Positions 33,485-44,379 are shown, numbered from the stretch's first letter. The stretch: DNA of 64,000 bases from Ligula intestinalis (GCA_036362985.1 JAYGXS010000003.1:3663022-3727021), one strand, 5' to 3'. A program made the numbers and translations. Notes: generated by a model from the letters alone, not told the origin.

Positions 33485-33695
33485 TTTATTGAATGTTTCA
33501 TTTCTTTGCTCTACATATTAGCTTTTTAGAATACTTCTATCTACTATTTCCTGTTTGAGTTTTATATATTTCTTTCATTTTCTCTGCTGCATCTCCTAAT
33601 GCCCCACCAGTATAAGCTATATTACCACACATTCCGTATCCCAAAATTATAGCTTTTTTCCATGCTGCTTTAGTGACATTGAAAGGCTTTTTGTT
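33485..33695 (-). CDS. Possible 3'-terminal exon of an unrecognised gene
   Basis: On the minus strand, 52 codons (33695-33540) run open to TAG at 33539-33537. The peptide includes AAWKKAIILGYGMCGNIAY, TGGALGDAAEKMKEIYK and ends TGNSR. Codons are consistently A/T-ended, unlike the transposon frames nearby. The residue pattern (Gly/Ala-rich hydrophobic stretch, then an amphipathic Lys/Glu helix) looks protein-like. An AATAAA lies at 33490-33485, about 47 bases after the stop. A stop codon sits just upstream, so an upstream splice acceptor would be needed; only weak AG candidates are visible. I do not recognise the family. It could be a last exon, a processed fragment or chance. Confidence 0.4.
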
Positions 33696-33875
33696 TTACT
33701 AAGTTAAATATGCGTTGTAATTAACTGGTCACAAATTTACTTAAGGCAGTGAATAAACACGTGCTTTTATCTGCAAACGACTTTGTTTTTATTTAATAGT
33801 TTACTTCTTTGTATTCCACAGTGTTATCTTCCATTTTAGATGGCTATGTTTTTAAAATTCATGCTTCCAGAACCG

Positions 33876-34090
33876 CTATTCAGTGCCAATGCCAGCGAAC
33901 ATGTGAGTCCCACGAAGTAATTTAGAAGGAAATGACTGGGGTAATGAGCCCTGTCCGGTCACAAGTTGTGTTGCACGTCTATGAACCTTATCGAGAGAAT
34001 TGAGGTTTTTCGCGGTCCAGGGTCTGGATATCGAACTCCAGTTTCGGCCGCACAAATGTTCCAAAAACCTTAGCGAAGCAGTCCTTGAAC
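33876..34090 (-). pseudogene. CR1-type LINE fragment
   Basis: The segment encodes DCFAKVFGTFVRPKLEF, then after a frame change NSLDKVHRRATQLVTGQ. Both are collinear with the middle of the C-terminal half of the 167-1474 frame. It is truncated at both ends. Confidence 0.8.
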
Positions 34091-34094
34091 TAAA

Positions 34095-34560
34095 ATTATT
34101 CAGGGGACTTTTGACTATTTGCCCGGTAATTATAAATTTAAAGGTGTAGTCGTAAGGGCAAATTGTGTAGGGCTTATTGGCAAATCCATAATATAGAAAC
34201 GTGGACTTTGATATGGCGTGGTATTGTTTGGTATTGGGTTTGCTGACACCAAGACATTACCAACAAAGACAACGGAGAAGGAAATGGTTAATTCTGGTCT
34301 TTTAGCTGTAACCTTACCCAACCCTAGGTGTTTAAACTCCTAAGAATGTAACTCAGTACCTGTTGGTCAAAAATGCAATGCTCGAACCATTAAGTGGCTG
34401 AGGACGGCTAAGAAACCACAATATGCTTCTGGCAATTATAGTAGCTGCTGAGAGACAACTGGCCGGAGCTCAAGAACGAGTCTGAAGACATTATGGGATG
34501 AGTCAGTTCCGTAAGCGATCGGTGAAACTCTATCTACGAAAGTTAATATCTCTGATTGAA
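34095..34560. other. No gene seen
   Basis: Only short frames occur. GGGATGAGTCAGTTCCG at about 34497 resembles the SINE-like type II tail at 34750. Confidence 0.4.
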
Positions 34561-34569
34561 ACTGGCAAG

Positions 34570-34830
34570 AAAATCAGCCTATAGCTCAATAGTTAGAGCG
34601 TTCGACTTCTAGCCCACAGGTTGCGAGTTCGATCCTCAGGTTTTACGACACCTTGGGCTGGACATGTCTGACTGGTGACGTTATTCCACCTGTAATATTA
34701 GCTGTTGTGCGGGTGCTGGCCAGACTCGCGAGTGGACCCCAAGATATCCTGGGACGACTCAGTCCCGATCGATGAGCAACACTACTTTTGCTGGCACTGT
34801 TCTCATTGACAGCATTATCAACAGCATTCA
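34570..34830 (+). repeat. tRNA-derived SINE-like element (type II)
   Basis: A-box-like TAGCTCAATAGTTAGAGC (34582-34599) and B box GAGTTCGATCC (34627-34637) are correctly spaced for a tRNA head. The downstream part shares GGACATGTCTGACTGGTGAC with the tails at 41440 and 57615. It ends with GGGACGACTCAGTCCCGATC. Stems are too degraded for a functional tRNA. Confidence 0.6.
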
Positions 34831-34834
34831 ACAA

Positions 34835-36420
34835 TAACGTCGGTGCTGTGTGGTGTTGGGTTCTGCCACTATCACTAGATTTAAAAGAGATATTAGGAGC
34901 CGCCTTAACAGACGCGTGAGCAGACAGCCCTAGCGAGTCCCGCTCGCCTCAGGCTATCGATCTGCCTACACGCGGCGCAAGTGATGATGCCGCGCAAAGC
35001 TGTGACCAGGCTATGGACTCCAACACGCCAACCGGATGAGTCATAAGCCAATCAAATCGCTACTCGCTCAAGGACAGTATCTGACTTGTCTGATTGGATA
35101 TGGCTGTTCACGCGTCTTCTTGCCTTAAATATGCTGTATTAGGTTCACTAAAGACTTCCACTTTTGCGCCATTCTTTTTGTGTTCTTCCTTGCGGATTCA
35201 AACAATACGTAATTAAACGGTGACACCTCACCTTTGGTAACATTTAAAGAAGGGGAGTGGTTATATGTACGCCTAACCTTCCACAGATAATAATATTTTC
35301 ACGGAACGACAACACAGCATATTATTTAATTCTGAAGCAGTACAGCTAGGAGTACACTTGAAACTATCGCTAGTTCACATCTCAACAAAGGGTACGAGCA
35401 ACCTTATAGAAAGGAACAGCAAAGCCCTGGTACGCGGAAACAGAGATCCTACGTGCTTAAACCGCACCCAACGCAAAGGAAAAAAGTGGCTTTCTTGTAA
35501 CCAAATTAACCACTGGTGCAGATCAGTTTCTGAAATAGAGGAAGACTTTCGGGTCCAGCCTCAACTGGCCCCGTCTCCAAATGGTTCTATTAAAAAATCC
35601 TATTTTGACAGTATTCTGCCGCTATGTGCTCAGCTGCGGTTGTCCTAGCTGGACACTGTCGAACGTCCCCTTTGGGGCTCTTTTGGGGGTATCCCAACGC
35701 TAAGCTAGGGCGCCAGGTAAGTCATTCATTAGCACGGCGTAGGCATTATGTGTATAGTAACTGTTTTAGGGTTATAGCCTCCTGCTCCTTTGATGTTTAC
35801 GTTACCGTGCGCTGGTTTTCGGCGACACCTCATGATTACTGCTTGTTTTATCGGATGAAGTAAGCACAAAATTTGCCGAATCCAAAAGGCATGATGATTG
35901 GGTTTTTTGGCAAGGAGGAATAAAGGTCCAAATTAAGGCAAAACGACTTTCTGATTTCGAATTATACTCTGTAAGTGAGTGGATGCTCTTTTAGATCTGA
36001 GTGGAAAACTCCGGTCCACAGAGGCGCTTAGTGCAGTGGAACTACCCCTAAATTAACGGATAATTTGATCGTTTTTGAGGCCTATTCCGTGGAGATGGTT
36101 ATTTTAGTCAGCCAAACAGTTTTTGCTATCATTTTTAGCCCACTCTACTGACTTTTTCTGGGTTTTTAAAAGAAAACTCTTCACGGGATCTGGAGGGATA
36201 AAGGTGCTTAGTTAGACAACTGCAAGGTTTTTCTCCTTAGCCAGTCAACGCGGCATCGTCAGATTAATTTAATAGTACTTTTAGTTGCCTCACACGGATG
36301 ATGCTAATAACGACCATATGCAACGGCCTGAAAAACGAGACCTGATCTCTGTTCTCTGGGCCTAAGCTGGCAAGTCATAATTTTATGACATCAAGGCGTT
36401 AGGCACGTGACAATTTAACT
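34835..36420. other. No gene recognised; one opposed CCAAT pair
   Basis: AGCCAATCA near 35050 and TGATTGGAT near 35092 form a looser inverted pair. A 96-codon plus-strand frame at 35358-35648 has no recognised domain. Confidence 0.4.
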
Positions 36421-36424
36421 GTGG

Positions 36425-37015
36425 TATCGCGTGGTGTTAAGACTAATAGAGTGAACCCGAAGGCCTACGATCTTCCAGACCCGGTTCCTTAGGCCAGGGT
36501 GATAGGAATAGTATATTCTGTACAGAAGGGTTGAAGAATATTTAGGAGGAAGTGTTGACGGTTGGAGGTGCCCAGGTCCGAAGTGCAATCTAGCAGCAGT
36601 CACCGCATTGAGGTTTTAGTGGCCCCTAGAAGCCACTTGGAACCCACGATTCACCGCTGATGCATGGCGCCTTTGACCTGTAAGGCCCGCGCACCCACGC
36701 CAGCCTTAGCCCATATCAAGGTCGCGCCATGACCGCTAGTCTAGGCATTAGCCGCGTGATTAGTGGCCCTAACAGAGCACGCACTGATATCCCGGCGATT
36801 CCCGACGCCCTCCTCACTTCGAACCACACCGCTCCAGTGGAGAGACGTGCGCTCCAAGGTCAAACTTTTTCCTGCTTTTTTCCGTTCCTCTGTTTACAGA
36901 ATAAACTATTCCTACTATTCTGGCCTTCACAGACTTCTTCTATCCTAATGAACCATGGGCTTGGAAGATCGTAGCTGTTAGGGTTAAACCTTCTTAGCTT
37001 TAATCCCCTGCGATA
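36425..37015. mobile_element. Foldback element, family A, complete
   Basis: The left terminus is TATCGC (36425-36430) and the right terminus is CCCCTGCGATA (to 37015). Internal ends are inverted copies of one another over about 150 bp. The left reads CTACGATCTTCCAGACCCGG, GGAATAGTATATTCTGTACAG. The right, in reverse complement, reads CTACGATCTTCCAAGCCCAT, GGAATAGTTTATTCTGTAAACAG. The centre holds GTGGCCCCTAGAAGCCAC. No protein is encoded, which fits a non-autonomous element mobilised by an unknown transposase. Confidence 0.75.
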
Positions 37016-37144
37016 AGGTCAGTGTCCAGACAAATTGAGGCTGGTCCACCAGCGTGATCATCTTATTAGACGGATTGAGGTCAAGCCGCTCTGGGTTGAG
37101 GCCAGGACGGAGAGGCAAGTTGCACACGTTAGCGCCTGGTCGAA

Positions 37145-37380
37145 GGCACGCCAGCGAAGGAAATGAAACCTGCATGACAGGAGTGCATTAATTACCCATG
37201 GACCCATGGAGTCAGTTGTCCAGTGCAGAAAACTAGCCTTGGTTTTTGAATGACTTTTTGACTTGAGCTACGTTGTTTCTGAACGCGTTTAAATATCCAG
37301 CTGCTCCTTGTTGTCGGGTTTGCATTGGTATTTGAACGTGTTGGTTTGCTGGTTTGTTGGTTTGTTAACCTTAAAGGTCG
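37145..37380. repeat. Unclassified dispersed repeat, copy 2
   Basis: This is a same-orientation match to 3520-3770. It ends with a GGTTTGTTGGTTTGTT run and then a foldback-type end. Confidence 0.6.
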
Positions 37381-37381
37381 C

Positions 37382-37575
37382 GATCTTTCAGGCTCTGGTA
37401 CCTTAGGAGAAGAGAGGAGTCATGGGAAGAGCAGATCTTTAGGAACAGTATATTCTGAACAGAGGGGTTAAAGAACAGGTTAGAGGAGATTTGACTGTCG
37501 GAGTACACGTCTTTCCGCTAGAGCGGCGTGGCCCGAAGTGAGGTCTGGGCCGCAGCCACCGCGTTGAGGTTTGTG
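37382..37575 (-). repeat. Foldback element, left arm only
   Basis: The arm contains GCGATCTTTCAGG, CTTAGGAGAAGAGAGG, ACAGTATATTCTGAACAGAG and CCGCTAGAGCGG. It matches the left arm of family A to GCCACCGCGTTGAGG, where homology stops. Confidence 0.6.
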
Positions 37576-37579
37576 TCCA

Positions 37580-38560
37580 GACGGGTTGAGGTCAACCTAC
37601 TAATGAGGCTAGTCTACTAACGCGGGCATCTCATTGGATGGATTGAGGCCAGTGCGAGGAAGAAAAGGTGCGCACGTTTACGCCTGATGCCAGAGACGCG
37701 ATGAGTCAGCATGCGGCGAAAATTAACGTGCGACTGATTATGGATTCCGAGTAGCGCTAACGGCCACCAAAGTGGATTCGAGGCATGTGTATACATGCTC
37801 TGATCCATGGGCGTTGCCCGTTTCTGAACCAGACATTCGTCTGTTATCATAAACCCAGCTGCGGAAGCTTGAATGGACTTTACTAGATTAAGATTGTCTA
37901 TCCACATGGCGGTCAGCTAGTGTTTAGTAATACGTATGCCAGAGGCTCAGTGAATAGTTCCCGAGCGAGTAGGGCCTGGATAAAGTTTTGCTAATTTTGG
38001 GGCTATCTCCCCACAGGGTGTATCAGAATTGTCACATGGGCGGCTGTGGTGTTAAGTAAAGCAGGAGTTGACCTCCGGAAACTTCATTTGTCGAGCGCCT
38101 GTGCCGAAGATTCGGACTTCCGAAAGGCAGCAGTCATCCATGTCTTACTGATGAAGACTGCGCGTCATTAGCACCTGATAACCAGGACCCAGGAATGTAA
38201 GCAACTTCTAGCCTCCAATATTAAGATTTCGTTTTCGATTAAGAGATCGAGTTGGAACACTAAACGCCTGCACCACAGCACCGTGTCGGTCCTTGCAGAC
38301 CATAATATTCGGAGCAGATATTGTCAGTGAGTTTTCCTGGGGATGTTGAGTACAGGCGGGCCCCCAAATGTCGCTCGGGCTGTTTGTTCGAAGTTTTATC
38401 TTCAGGCAGTTATAATCAAGATCTTAGCCATAACGGAGTCATGACAAGCAAAATAAATTAATGGCTAGTCTCTGTTGCCGCGCCACATTGCCGTCATTGT
38501 ACTTTCTAACATTATAGAAGGCATTCGGTGCACCAGGCCTGTGGGGATTTAAGTCGTGAA
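37580..38560. other. No gene recognised
   Basis: A PLE-3'-end-like ACTGATGAAGACTGCGCG at 38150 resembles the motif at 40128 but lacks the following GAAA. The rest is featureless. Confidence 0.4.
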
Positions 38561-38566
38561 TGCGGT

Positions 38567-39581
38567 GAGAGCACTACAATTATCGTGCTCAGTTCTGTAT
38601 ATGAATAGAAGGGGAACCAACAGTAGGAATTGTTTACTGAGTACACAACCTCAGCGGTGGTCTGAGACCCCAACACGCGGCGGGCCCGGGTCCTGCGCGC
38701 GCATCTGTCTGCTAGCGTGCTGTGGGTGTAAAGAAATATACGCCATGCGAGAGTGGGTCACTGGTTGATTGATCAACTGCTTGGCCAATAGCGATTTACG
38801 GCACCCGTGATTGGCTGTCCCAGAGGCAAGTCGAGAACTGCGATCACGTGACCTCTTGCGTGGAGTGGCGCTGGAGTAGGAATTCGCTGCAGACCTAAAT
38901 CCTCCGCGTTCTGGTCCGCAATCGAAAATTCGGCGGACTGCTTACCTTAAAGTTAACCTTCACTGAATGGCGTTCTACTACTAAATACCTGCGGACGCGC
39001 CGTATACCCAGTAGCTGGGTCAAACCTAACCAAGTTCAGCATAAAGGAGGGGTCGATGAGAAAAGCTACTAACTGCAACTCGTCAGTGGGCAACCAAAGT
39101 TAGTGGTTCACTAGGTCTCTTGTGGCTCGGTTATTAAGGGAACTAACAGAATTGGAGTCAGTTTCGCGAAGGTGAGAGGTAATAAGCTGCGAACATGAAA
39201 TTGCTCGTCAGAATTGATTTGTAGTGCAGCGGACATTTCGATGAGCTTGATCCACTCTCCCTTACGAACGATCAGATATTTTAATGGCTTGCCGTGACGT
39301 CAGTCCACGCAATAGACCAAAGGCTTGCAGTTCTCGGCTTGCCTTTGGGACAGCCAATCAGAGGTGTCGTAAATTGCTATTGACCGAAAAAGCGGTCAGT
39401 GACTCACTCTTGTAGGACGGGTACGCATTCACAAACGCGCGCGCAGGCCCGGGGCTTGCAGCGCGTCAGGGGCCTCTGACCACCACCACAGAGTTCCTTT
39501 ATACAATAAGCAATTCCTACTGGTCCTTCCCCTTATCCTCCTATGCGGAACTGGTCGCAACAATTGTCGTGCTTTAAGCAC
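38567..39581. mobile_element. Foldback element, family D, with about 300 bp inverted arms
   Basis: The left arm (38567-38875) and right arm (about 39310-39581, reverse complement) share GGAATTG-TTA, GGGCC/GGGTCCTGCGCGCGC, GTGGGTCACTG or GTGAGTCACTG, CAATAGC-ATTTACG-CACC, TGATTGGCTGTCCCA and GAGGCAAG-CGAGAACTGC. The loop between them (38880-39305) has no recognised gene. Fragments of the family occur at 22165-22405, 43250-43390, 46445-46660 and 52150-52290. Confidence 0.75.
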
Positions 39582-39584
39582 ATC

Positions 39585-39972
39585 TGTAGTGACCTCTTGC
39601 GGCCACTTGGAACCCAAGATCAGCTGCCGATGCATGGCGCCTTTAGCCTGCAAAGCCGCGTGAGCCCATCTCAAGGTCACGCGCTCACTCTAGTCTAGAC
39701 ATGAGCTGCGCTATTGGCCGCCGTAACAAAGCATGCATCGACACTGCGGCAATGCCTGATGCCCTCGTCACTCCAGAATTGATGCCCCGGCAGCCGGACT
39801 GCGGTTATCCGAGAGACAAAACTCTTTCCATCTGTTCTCCTATCCTTCTGCAGAATACACTGTTTCTAACAATCTAGCTTTACCACCGTCTTCTTTCATC
39901 CCCTAAAGGAACCATGGGCCAGGAAGATGGTAGGTGTTAGAGTTAACCTTCGTAGTCTTCACCCCTTTCGAT
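39585..39972 (+). mobile_element. Foldback element, family A, right half
   Basis: The segment starts GTGACCTCTTGCGGCCAC directly after the family D right terminus. It follows the family A body (GATGCATGGCGCC, CTATTGGCCGCC, CAGAATACACTGTTTCTA) and ends CCCCTTTCGATAC. Confidence 0.7.
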
Positions 39973-40111
39973 ACACTCGCGGTTTAGGCTCCTACAGCCT
40001 ACTTTGGTTATCTTCGACTGAGCGGCCGTTTTTACTCTTGTGCTGTCTCGGCATTTTGTAGGAGGTTGGTGAGATATGACGGCCGCTGGCGTTATGCACC
40101 ATCAATTATCA

Positions 40112-40171
40112 TCATCAGAGACGTCTCTGATGAAGAATACGCGACGGATCTCGAAACCTAAGGCGAATAGA
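40112..40171 (+). ncRNA. 22-bp palindrome overlapping a hammerhead-like core
   Basis: Positions 40112-40133 are a perfect 22-bp palindrome centred on GACGTC. Its right arm contains CTGATGA, the exact hammerhead box I. AGAATACGCGACGGATCTC follows, then GAAAC (box II) and, after CTAAGGCG, AATAGAAG. The layout matches the PLE 3' motifs at 21044 and 31065. The stem between the boxes is weak (3 bp certain). Activity is not established. Confidence 0.5.
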
Positions 40172-40174
40172 AGT

Positions 40175-40825
40175 TTTTTCCCAACGATCGAATCGTCTTC
40201 TTCAAATTTTTTCCTGGGAATCGCGTTTTCACTCGATGGACGTTGTTTGTAAGTCTGCATTCTCTTCAGAGGAGTTCGTCGTAGGTCCGTGTTCGCTCGG
40301 ATCTCTTAAGTTCGATGTGGCCGTCTTGACTTGACAAAGGAACAATTGCAGTTTCTCAGGAGGTTGTTTCTTTTAGTCCCTTAAACAGCAAAGTTTTATC
40401 CAAGTGTAATCGGCTTTTATCAGAGTAAATTTTTGTTCATTCTGCACCGTTTAGTACTAATAAACAACACTTGTTTAGCTCATACCGACAGGGTATTAAG
40501 GAGGTCGCGCGACTTCCGATGCAAAATCCCAACTTTTTTCCATGGATCGGAATCACCGTGGTCAAAATCCGCAGAGTTTACACCAAAGTTACCATATCAA
40601 CAGATTCCAATATCTCACATTCTTCGAGCTTGCCAAGTGAACGATTTGAACGGACACCGATTTTTTTGAAACAAATCAAAAGTTGCAAGAATTTCAAAAC
40701 GTCCTGCGTCAGTTTGTCACAGCGTAAGGGGTCATTTTCACACTGAGCGACGCAGGTCGCACATGCTGTATTCGCCTGTCACTCACCGAGGTGTATCCGG
40801 TGAGCTTTGCGCGGCTTTCTAGAGC
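40175..40825. other. No gene seen
   Basis: There are overlapping short plus-strand frames at 40433-40746 without recognised domains. Confidence 0.35.
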
Positions 40826-40829
40826 TATA

Positions 40830-41220
40830 GCGAAGCTGGGTGTCAGGCGGGATCAGAGTACACAGACGATTATAGTCCAGTCTGTTCTTACCCGACTAGT
40901 AGGCAGAAGAAGGCAAGAGGGCGTGTCCGACAGCAACGGCTTTATTGAACGCCAGACAAATAAAGCGGGGTTTGCGGGGTCTTTAAGCTCGTCCACTCCG
41001 GCGCATTTATAAGGTTCCCGTCTTTCTAGAACATTCATGGCGTATGCTGTGGGCATTCTAAAGCCTTCTCGTCTGCAGCCACTGCCCACACTGTTTGGGC
41101 GGTCGTATCGTTTGCTCGAAGCATGGCGTGGGCGGCTTGACTGCGGGCATGACTCAGCTGGCCGGTTCTCATCGCCGACTACCGTGAGTACATGGGGGTC
41201 CCACCTCCGTAGCACAAATG
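40830..41220 (-). mobile_element. Solo-LTR-like segment
   Basis: On the minus strand a TATAAA (41011-41006) in a GC-rich context is followed 60 bases later by AATAAA (40946-40941) and a GT/C-rich stretch. This is the U3-R-U5 order of a retrotransposon LTR. A candidate start is TGTGCTACGGAGG near 41220. I see no gag/pol frame on either side, so it would be a solo LTR. The exact ends and a target duplication are not resolved. Confidence 0.5.
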
Positions 41221-41366
41221 TTTGGCGTTGTCTTCGATCTGCAGGAGTGCTTACCTCTCCAGGGGTGATACAACAATTGGAAGAAGCACAAAAACATTAC
41301 AAGGGAGCCCATAGCGGCCATCTATCCACCAATGTTAATATTCCCAATCGAAGCCGGCAAGAAAAG

Positions 41367-41620
41367 GAGCCCGTAATTAAATGGTCAGAACGTTTGATTT
41401 CTAACCGAAAAGACACGGGTTCGAGCCCCAGGTGGGGTTGTATATGTCTGGCTGATGACGGTGAATAAGTCAGAAATTGCCATTCCAATCTCCCTTGTTT
41501 TCGCCGGTAATTTTTTCGGTATAGTATACTAACCGCTCTACAGCTGCTGGTAGATATCGAGTGCACCAAACGACAGAAGGGGACGGAGTTAGTCCTGTAA
41601 GCGATCGATGAGTGTATATC
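41367..41620 (+). repeat. tRNA-derived SINE-like element (type II)
   Basis: The B box GGGTTCGAGCCCC (41417-41429) is intact and the A box is poor. The body TGTCTGGCTGATGACGG, AATAAGTCAGAAATTGCCAT, CTCCC and CGCCGGTAAT matches 57610-57710. The end AGCGATCGATGAG matches 34765. Confidence 0.65.
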
Positions 41621-41789
41621 CATTTATTATAAAAGGTTTTATTCTATACATAAGGTGCCCCGAACAGACGATTACACCCCAAACCACAAGCTTCCCACCA
41701 TTGGAAGTGACCACAATCACCAAGCGCTGGGCACAGCACCGGTTACTCGAACTGCATCTATCGCAGACCGTTTCTTTACTCACCCACTT

Positions 41790-42130
41790 TGCTCTGGTGG
41801 GAGAGCAATGCCACGGAGGTTAGCTCGTGTGCAGTGGCTGACGAGGTGAAGCAGTCAGCATAACTGTGGTACACACGCAATCCAATCCTCATATGCCGGG
41901 CTTCTGTGGGGACGACTCCTGCCTTACCTACGTGAAGCTACGGTATTTGCCACGTCGAGAAGGGGCTATTGCAGCCCGACACTCCGTCCTTCGGTCATTT
42001 TAGAATCGATTAATCCTCAGGAATAATGGCGACCGAACCCAAAAGCCTGCAACCATAACTGCAGAAAAGAAAGACCGGTTCATAAGACTGCCTTCACACG
42101 CTTGGGTGGTAAAGACCGAGTCCCATTGAA
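41790..42130 (+). repeat. Leader of PLE-derived unit 1
   Basis: GCAGTGGCTGACGAGGT, TATTGCAGCCCGACAC, CGGTCATTTTAGAAT and CTGCAGAAAAGAAAGAC recur ahead of the GIY-YIG segment in units 2 and 3. The leader is non-coding or decayed RT. Confidence 0.6.
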
Positions 42131-42482
42131 GACCACATCAATATGCATTTACTCTTTGCCCTGCTCGTGTGGAACAGGATATATTGGCCGAACAACGAAG
42201 CACCTGGGAAGGAAGGTGTAATAAAACATACAAAAATTGGTAAGTAAAAGTGAACCTAGGTAAACCTCGAGTTCTATTCTCGCACACCTTCCTGATAGAA
42301 ATCACCTATTCGTTGTAACGAAGCCTTTTAAATTGTCTACCGGACATCATCCAACTATCACAAGGACCTACACGAACAGCCGAGGCAGTGGCTAAACGGG
42401 CAGTGAATCCAGTGCTGTGTTGTCAGAAGACACTTATACAAGCACTCCCTCTTCAGTGGCCAATGCCAGACGGTGATGGCAT
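42131..42482 (+). pseudogene. PLE GIY-YIG domain, unit 1 (lineage 4)
   Basis: The frame reads TSICIYSLPCSCGTGYIGR, with CIY for GIY, a CxC pair and an exact YIG, followed by two stop codons. Frameshifted remnants of the SSILA-HL and NSRGSG regions continue to a PDGDG end. It is a damaged copy of the module seen better at 43845 and 45320. Confidence 0.75.
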
Positions 42483-42599
42483 GTCGCCTCCGCCTCTTGG
42501 CGTTAGTTTTTCACTCTGTGCACGTGACAATAACCTTCACTCCACAGTCTATTCTGCTTCTCCTCTCCCCCTTACCCAGTGCAATAACCTCTACATGCC

Positions 42600-43640
42600 G
42601 ATCTGATCATGCGGGCGGAATTCAAACAATGAGCTATAATCACAAGACATTTATTAACCCTGCCCAACTTTACGATTTTCATTATTCCTACAATTATATT
42701 GGCCCGATGGTGAATTGCCGAAAACATCCGTGTATGCCAAACAGGCTTTTCATTTGTGAATAGTTACATGCGAGCCAAGTTGGCGAATTGCCAAGCCAAG
42801 ATCGGCAGTGCGTCGTGAGGATCTCAAGAGCGCCATGGGTGGGTGTTAGCGTGAGAGGCAGTTAGAGTCTCAGACTTTCAGCCTCGTCTACTAGTCCTGA
42901 CACTACTAAAATCAGCTGATGTCGACGAATGGCTCAAAATATATTCCACCCACGCCTCTAATGCAAAAAACACTTTCGTTAATAGCCTTTTACTCATCCT
43001 GCTATGTCGCGTCAAGGCTGTAAGTCTGCTGAGTCTGATTGAATAGAGCTTACCCATCTAATAGACGAGACTAAAGGCCTCTTCTCCTCTCTTTCAGAAC
43101 ACAGCTCTATTATCGAATTTCCATCTCGAGCCTCAGATCCATTCCTCCCGATTGAACTATGAATACCAACCCTTTTATTGAGTCCTGCCTTCCGTCCCCT
43201 ATCCATCCAGATGGAATTGTACCTCTGAGTTATATCATCGCGTCAAACCATCCGTGCATCGGAGGCCTCTGATCACCACAGAGTTTCTATGCACAATAAA
43301 CAACCCCTAACGGTCCTTCCTCTTCTCCTCCTCCTATAGGGAAATGGGCGTGATAATTGTAGTACTCTGATCCCACCCACGATCTAGACCCGTACATCTC
43401 CTCATCCACTATGCCCTGGTGGCAGGGCAAAGCTATGATGACCGGAGGTGGGCTCGAGTGCAGTGGCTGACGAGGTTAAACAGTCCGTCTATGCGTGCTA
43501 CACGCGCGATTCAGTCTCCACTCCACATATACTAGAATGCTCCAAGAACGACTCGGACCTCGCCTATACAAGGGAACCATTGCAGCCTGACGCTCAGTCC
43601 TCTGGTCATTTAAAAATACAATGGAACGTACCTTAACCGT
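42600..43640 (+). repeat. PLE unit 1 3' region plus family D fragment
   Basis: The region matches 45825-46890 over most of its length. Shared blocks are GCCAAGATCGGCAGTGCGTC, CTCAAGAGCGCCATGGG, GATGTCGACGAATGGCTCAA and CTCTATTATCGAATTTCC. A family D fragment follows (GGAGGCCTCTGATCACCACA, 43258 onward). Here about 120 bp present at 46427-46545 are missing. Confidence 0.75.
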
Positions 43641-43844
43641 GTGAAAGTATAATAAAGACAACATCGAGAGAGAGCTATTGCAGCCCGATACCCAGACCTT
43701 CGGTCATTTTAGAATAGGTTCATCCTCAGGAATACTGACGAACACACCAAACAGCCTTCTGCCTTAACTGCAGAAAAGAAAGACGTGTTCATAAGACTGC
43801 CTTCGTGCGCTTGAAAGGTAAAGACTGACTCCCGTTTAAGTCCA

Positions 43845-44205
43845 CGACCGTATGCATTTACTCCTTCTCCTGCTCCTGTGGAACAGGATATATTGGCCGA
43901 ACAAGGAGCCTGGGAAGGAGGCTACGTAAACGCATACCAACCTGAGTAAGACAAAATGAGACTAGATCGACCTCGAGTTCTATGTCCGCAAACCTTGCCG
44001 ATAGGAATCACCGAGTCGATCGTAACGAAGCCTTTCAGGTTGTCTACCGGACATCAGCCAACTTCTCCGAGAGCCTACGCCAACGGGTGCTGGCAACAGC
44101 CGAGGCAGTGGCTATACGCCTAGCGAATCCAGTACAATGTTATCATATAACGCTAATACAGGCATTCTCTCTTCCGTGGCCGACGCCAGATGGTGATCGC
44201 ATGTC
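43845..44205 (+). pseudogene. PLE GIY-YIG domain, unit 2 (lineage 4)
   Basis: The segment reads TVCIYSFSCSCGTGYIGRT, then GRRLRKRIPT, one TGA stop, and then an open frame ANLADRNHRVDRNEAFQVVY, SLRQRVLATAEAVAIRLANP and FSLPWPTPDGD. The domain order (CIY, CxC, YIG, basic helix, ATAEAVAIRL tail) is the same as in a family of GIY-YIG retroelement proteins common in flatworms. A single nonsense codon breaks it. Confidence 0.8.
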
Positions 44206-44379
44206 GCCGCCATCCCCTGGTGACAGTTGTTTACTCCGTGCACGTGAAGGTGATCTTCACTTCACGTACTTGACCCATGATCAATACTCCCAATCCATCC
44301 TATTTTTCTCCCCCCTCCCCGCCACTGCGATGAACTTTACATGCCATCTTGTCATTTGGGCGGCGTTCAAACAATGACT

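Noticed and set aside
34582..34640. Functional tRNA gene
   Set aside because: A and B boxes are present but the stems do not pair, and the body is shared with other SINE-like copies.
41037..41468. 143-codon plus-strand frame
   Set aside because: It spans an LTR-like segment and a SINE-like element, so it is a by-product of repeats.
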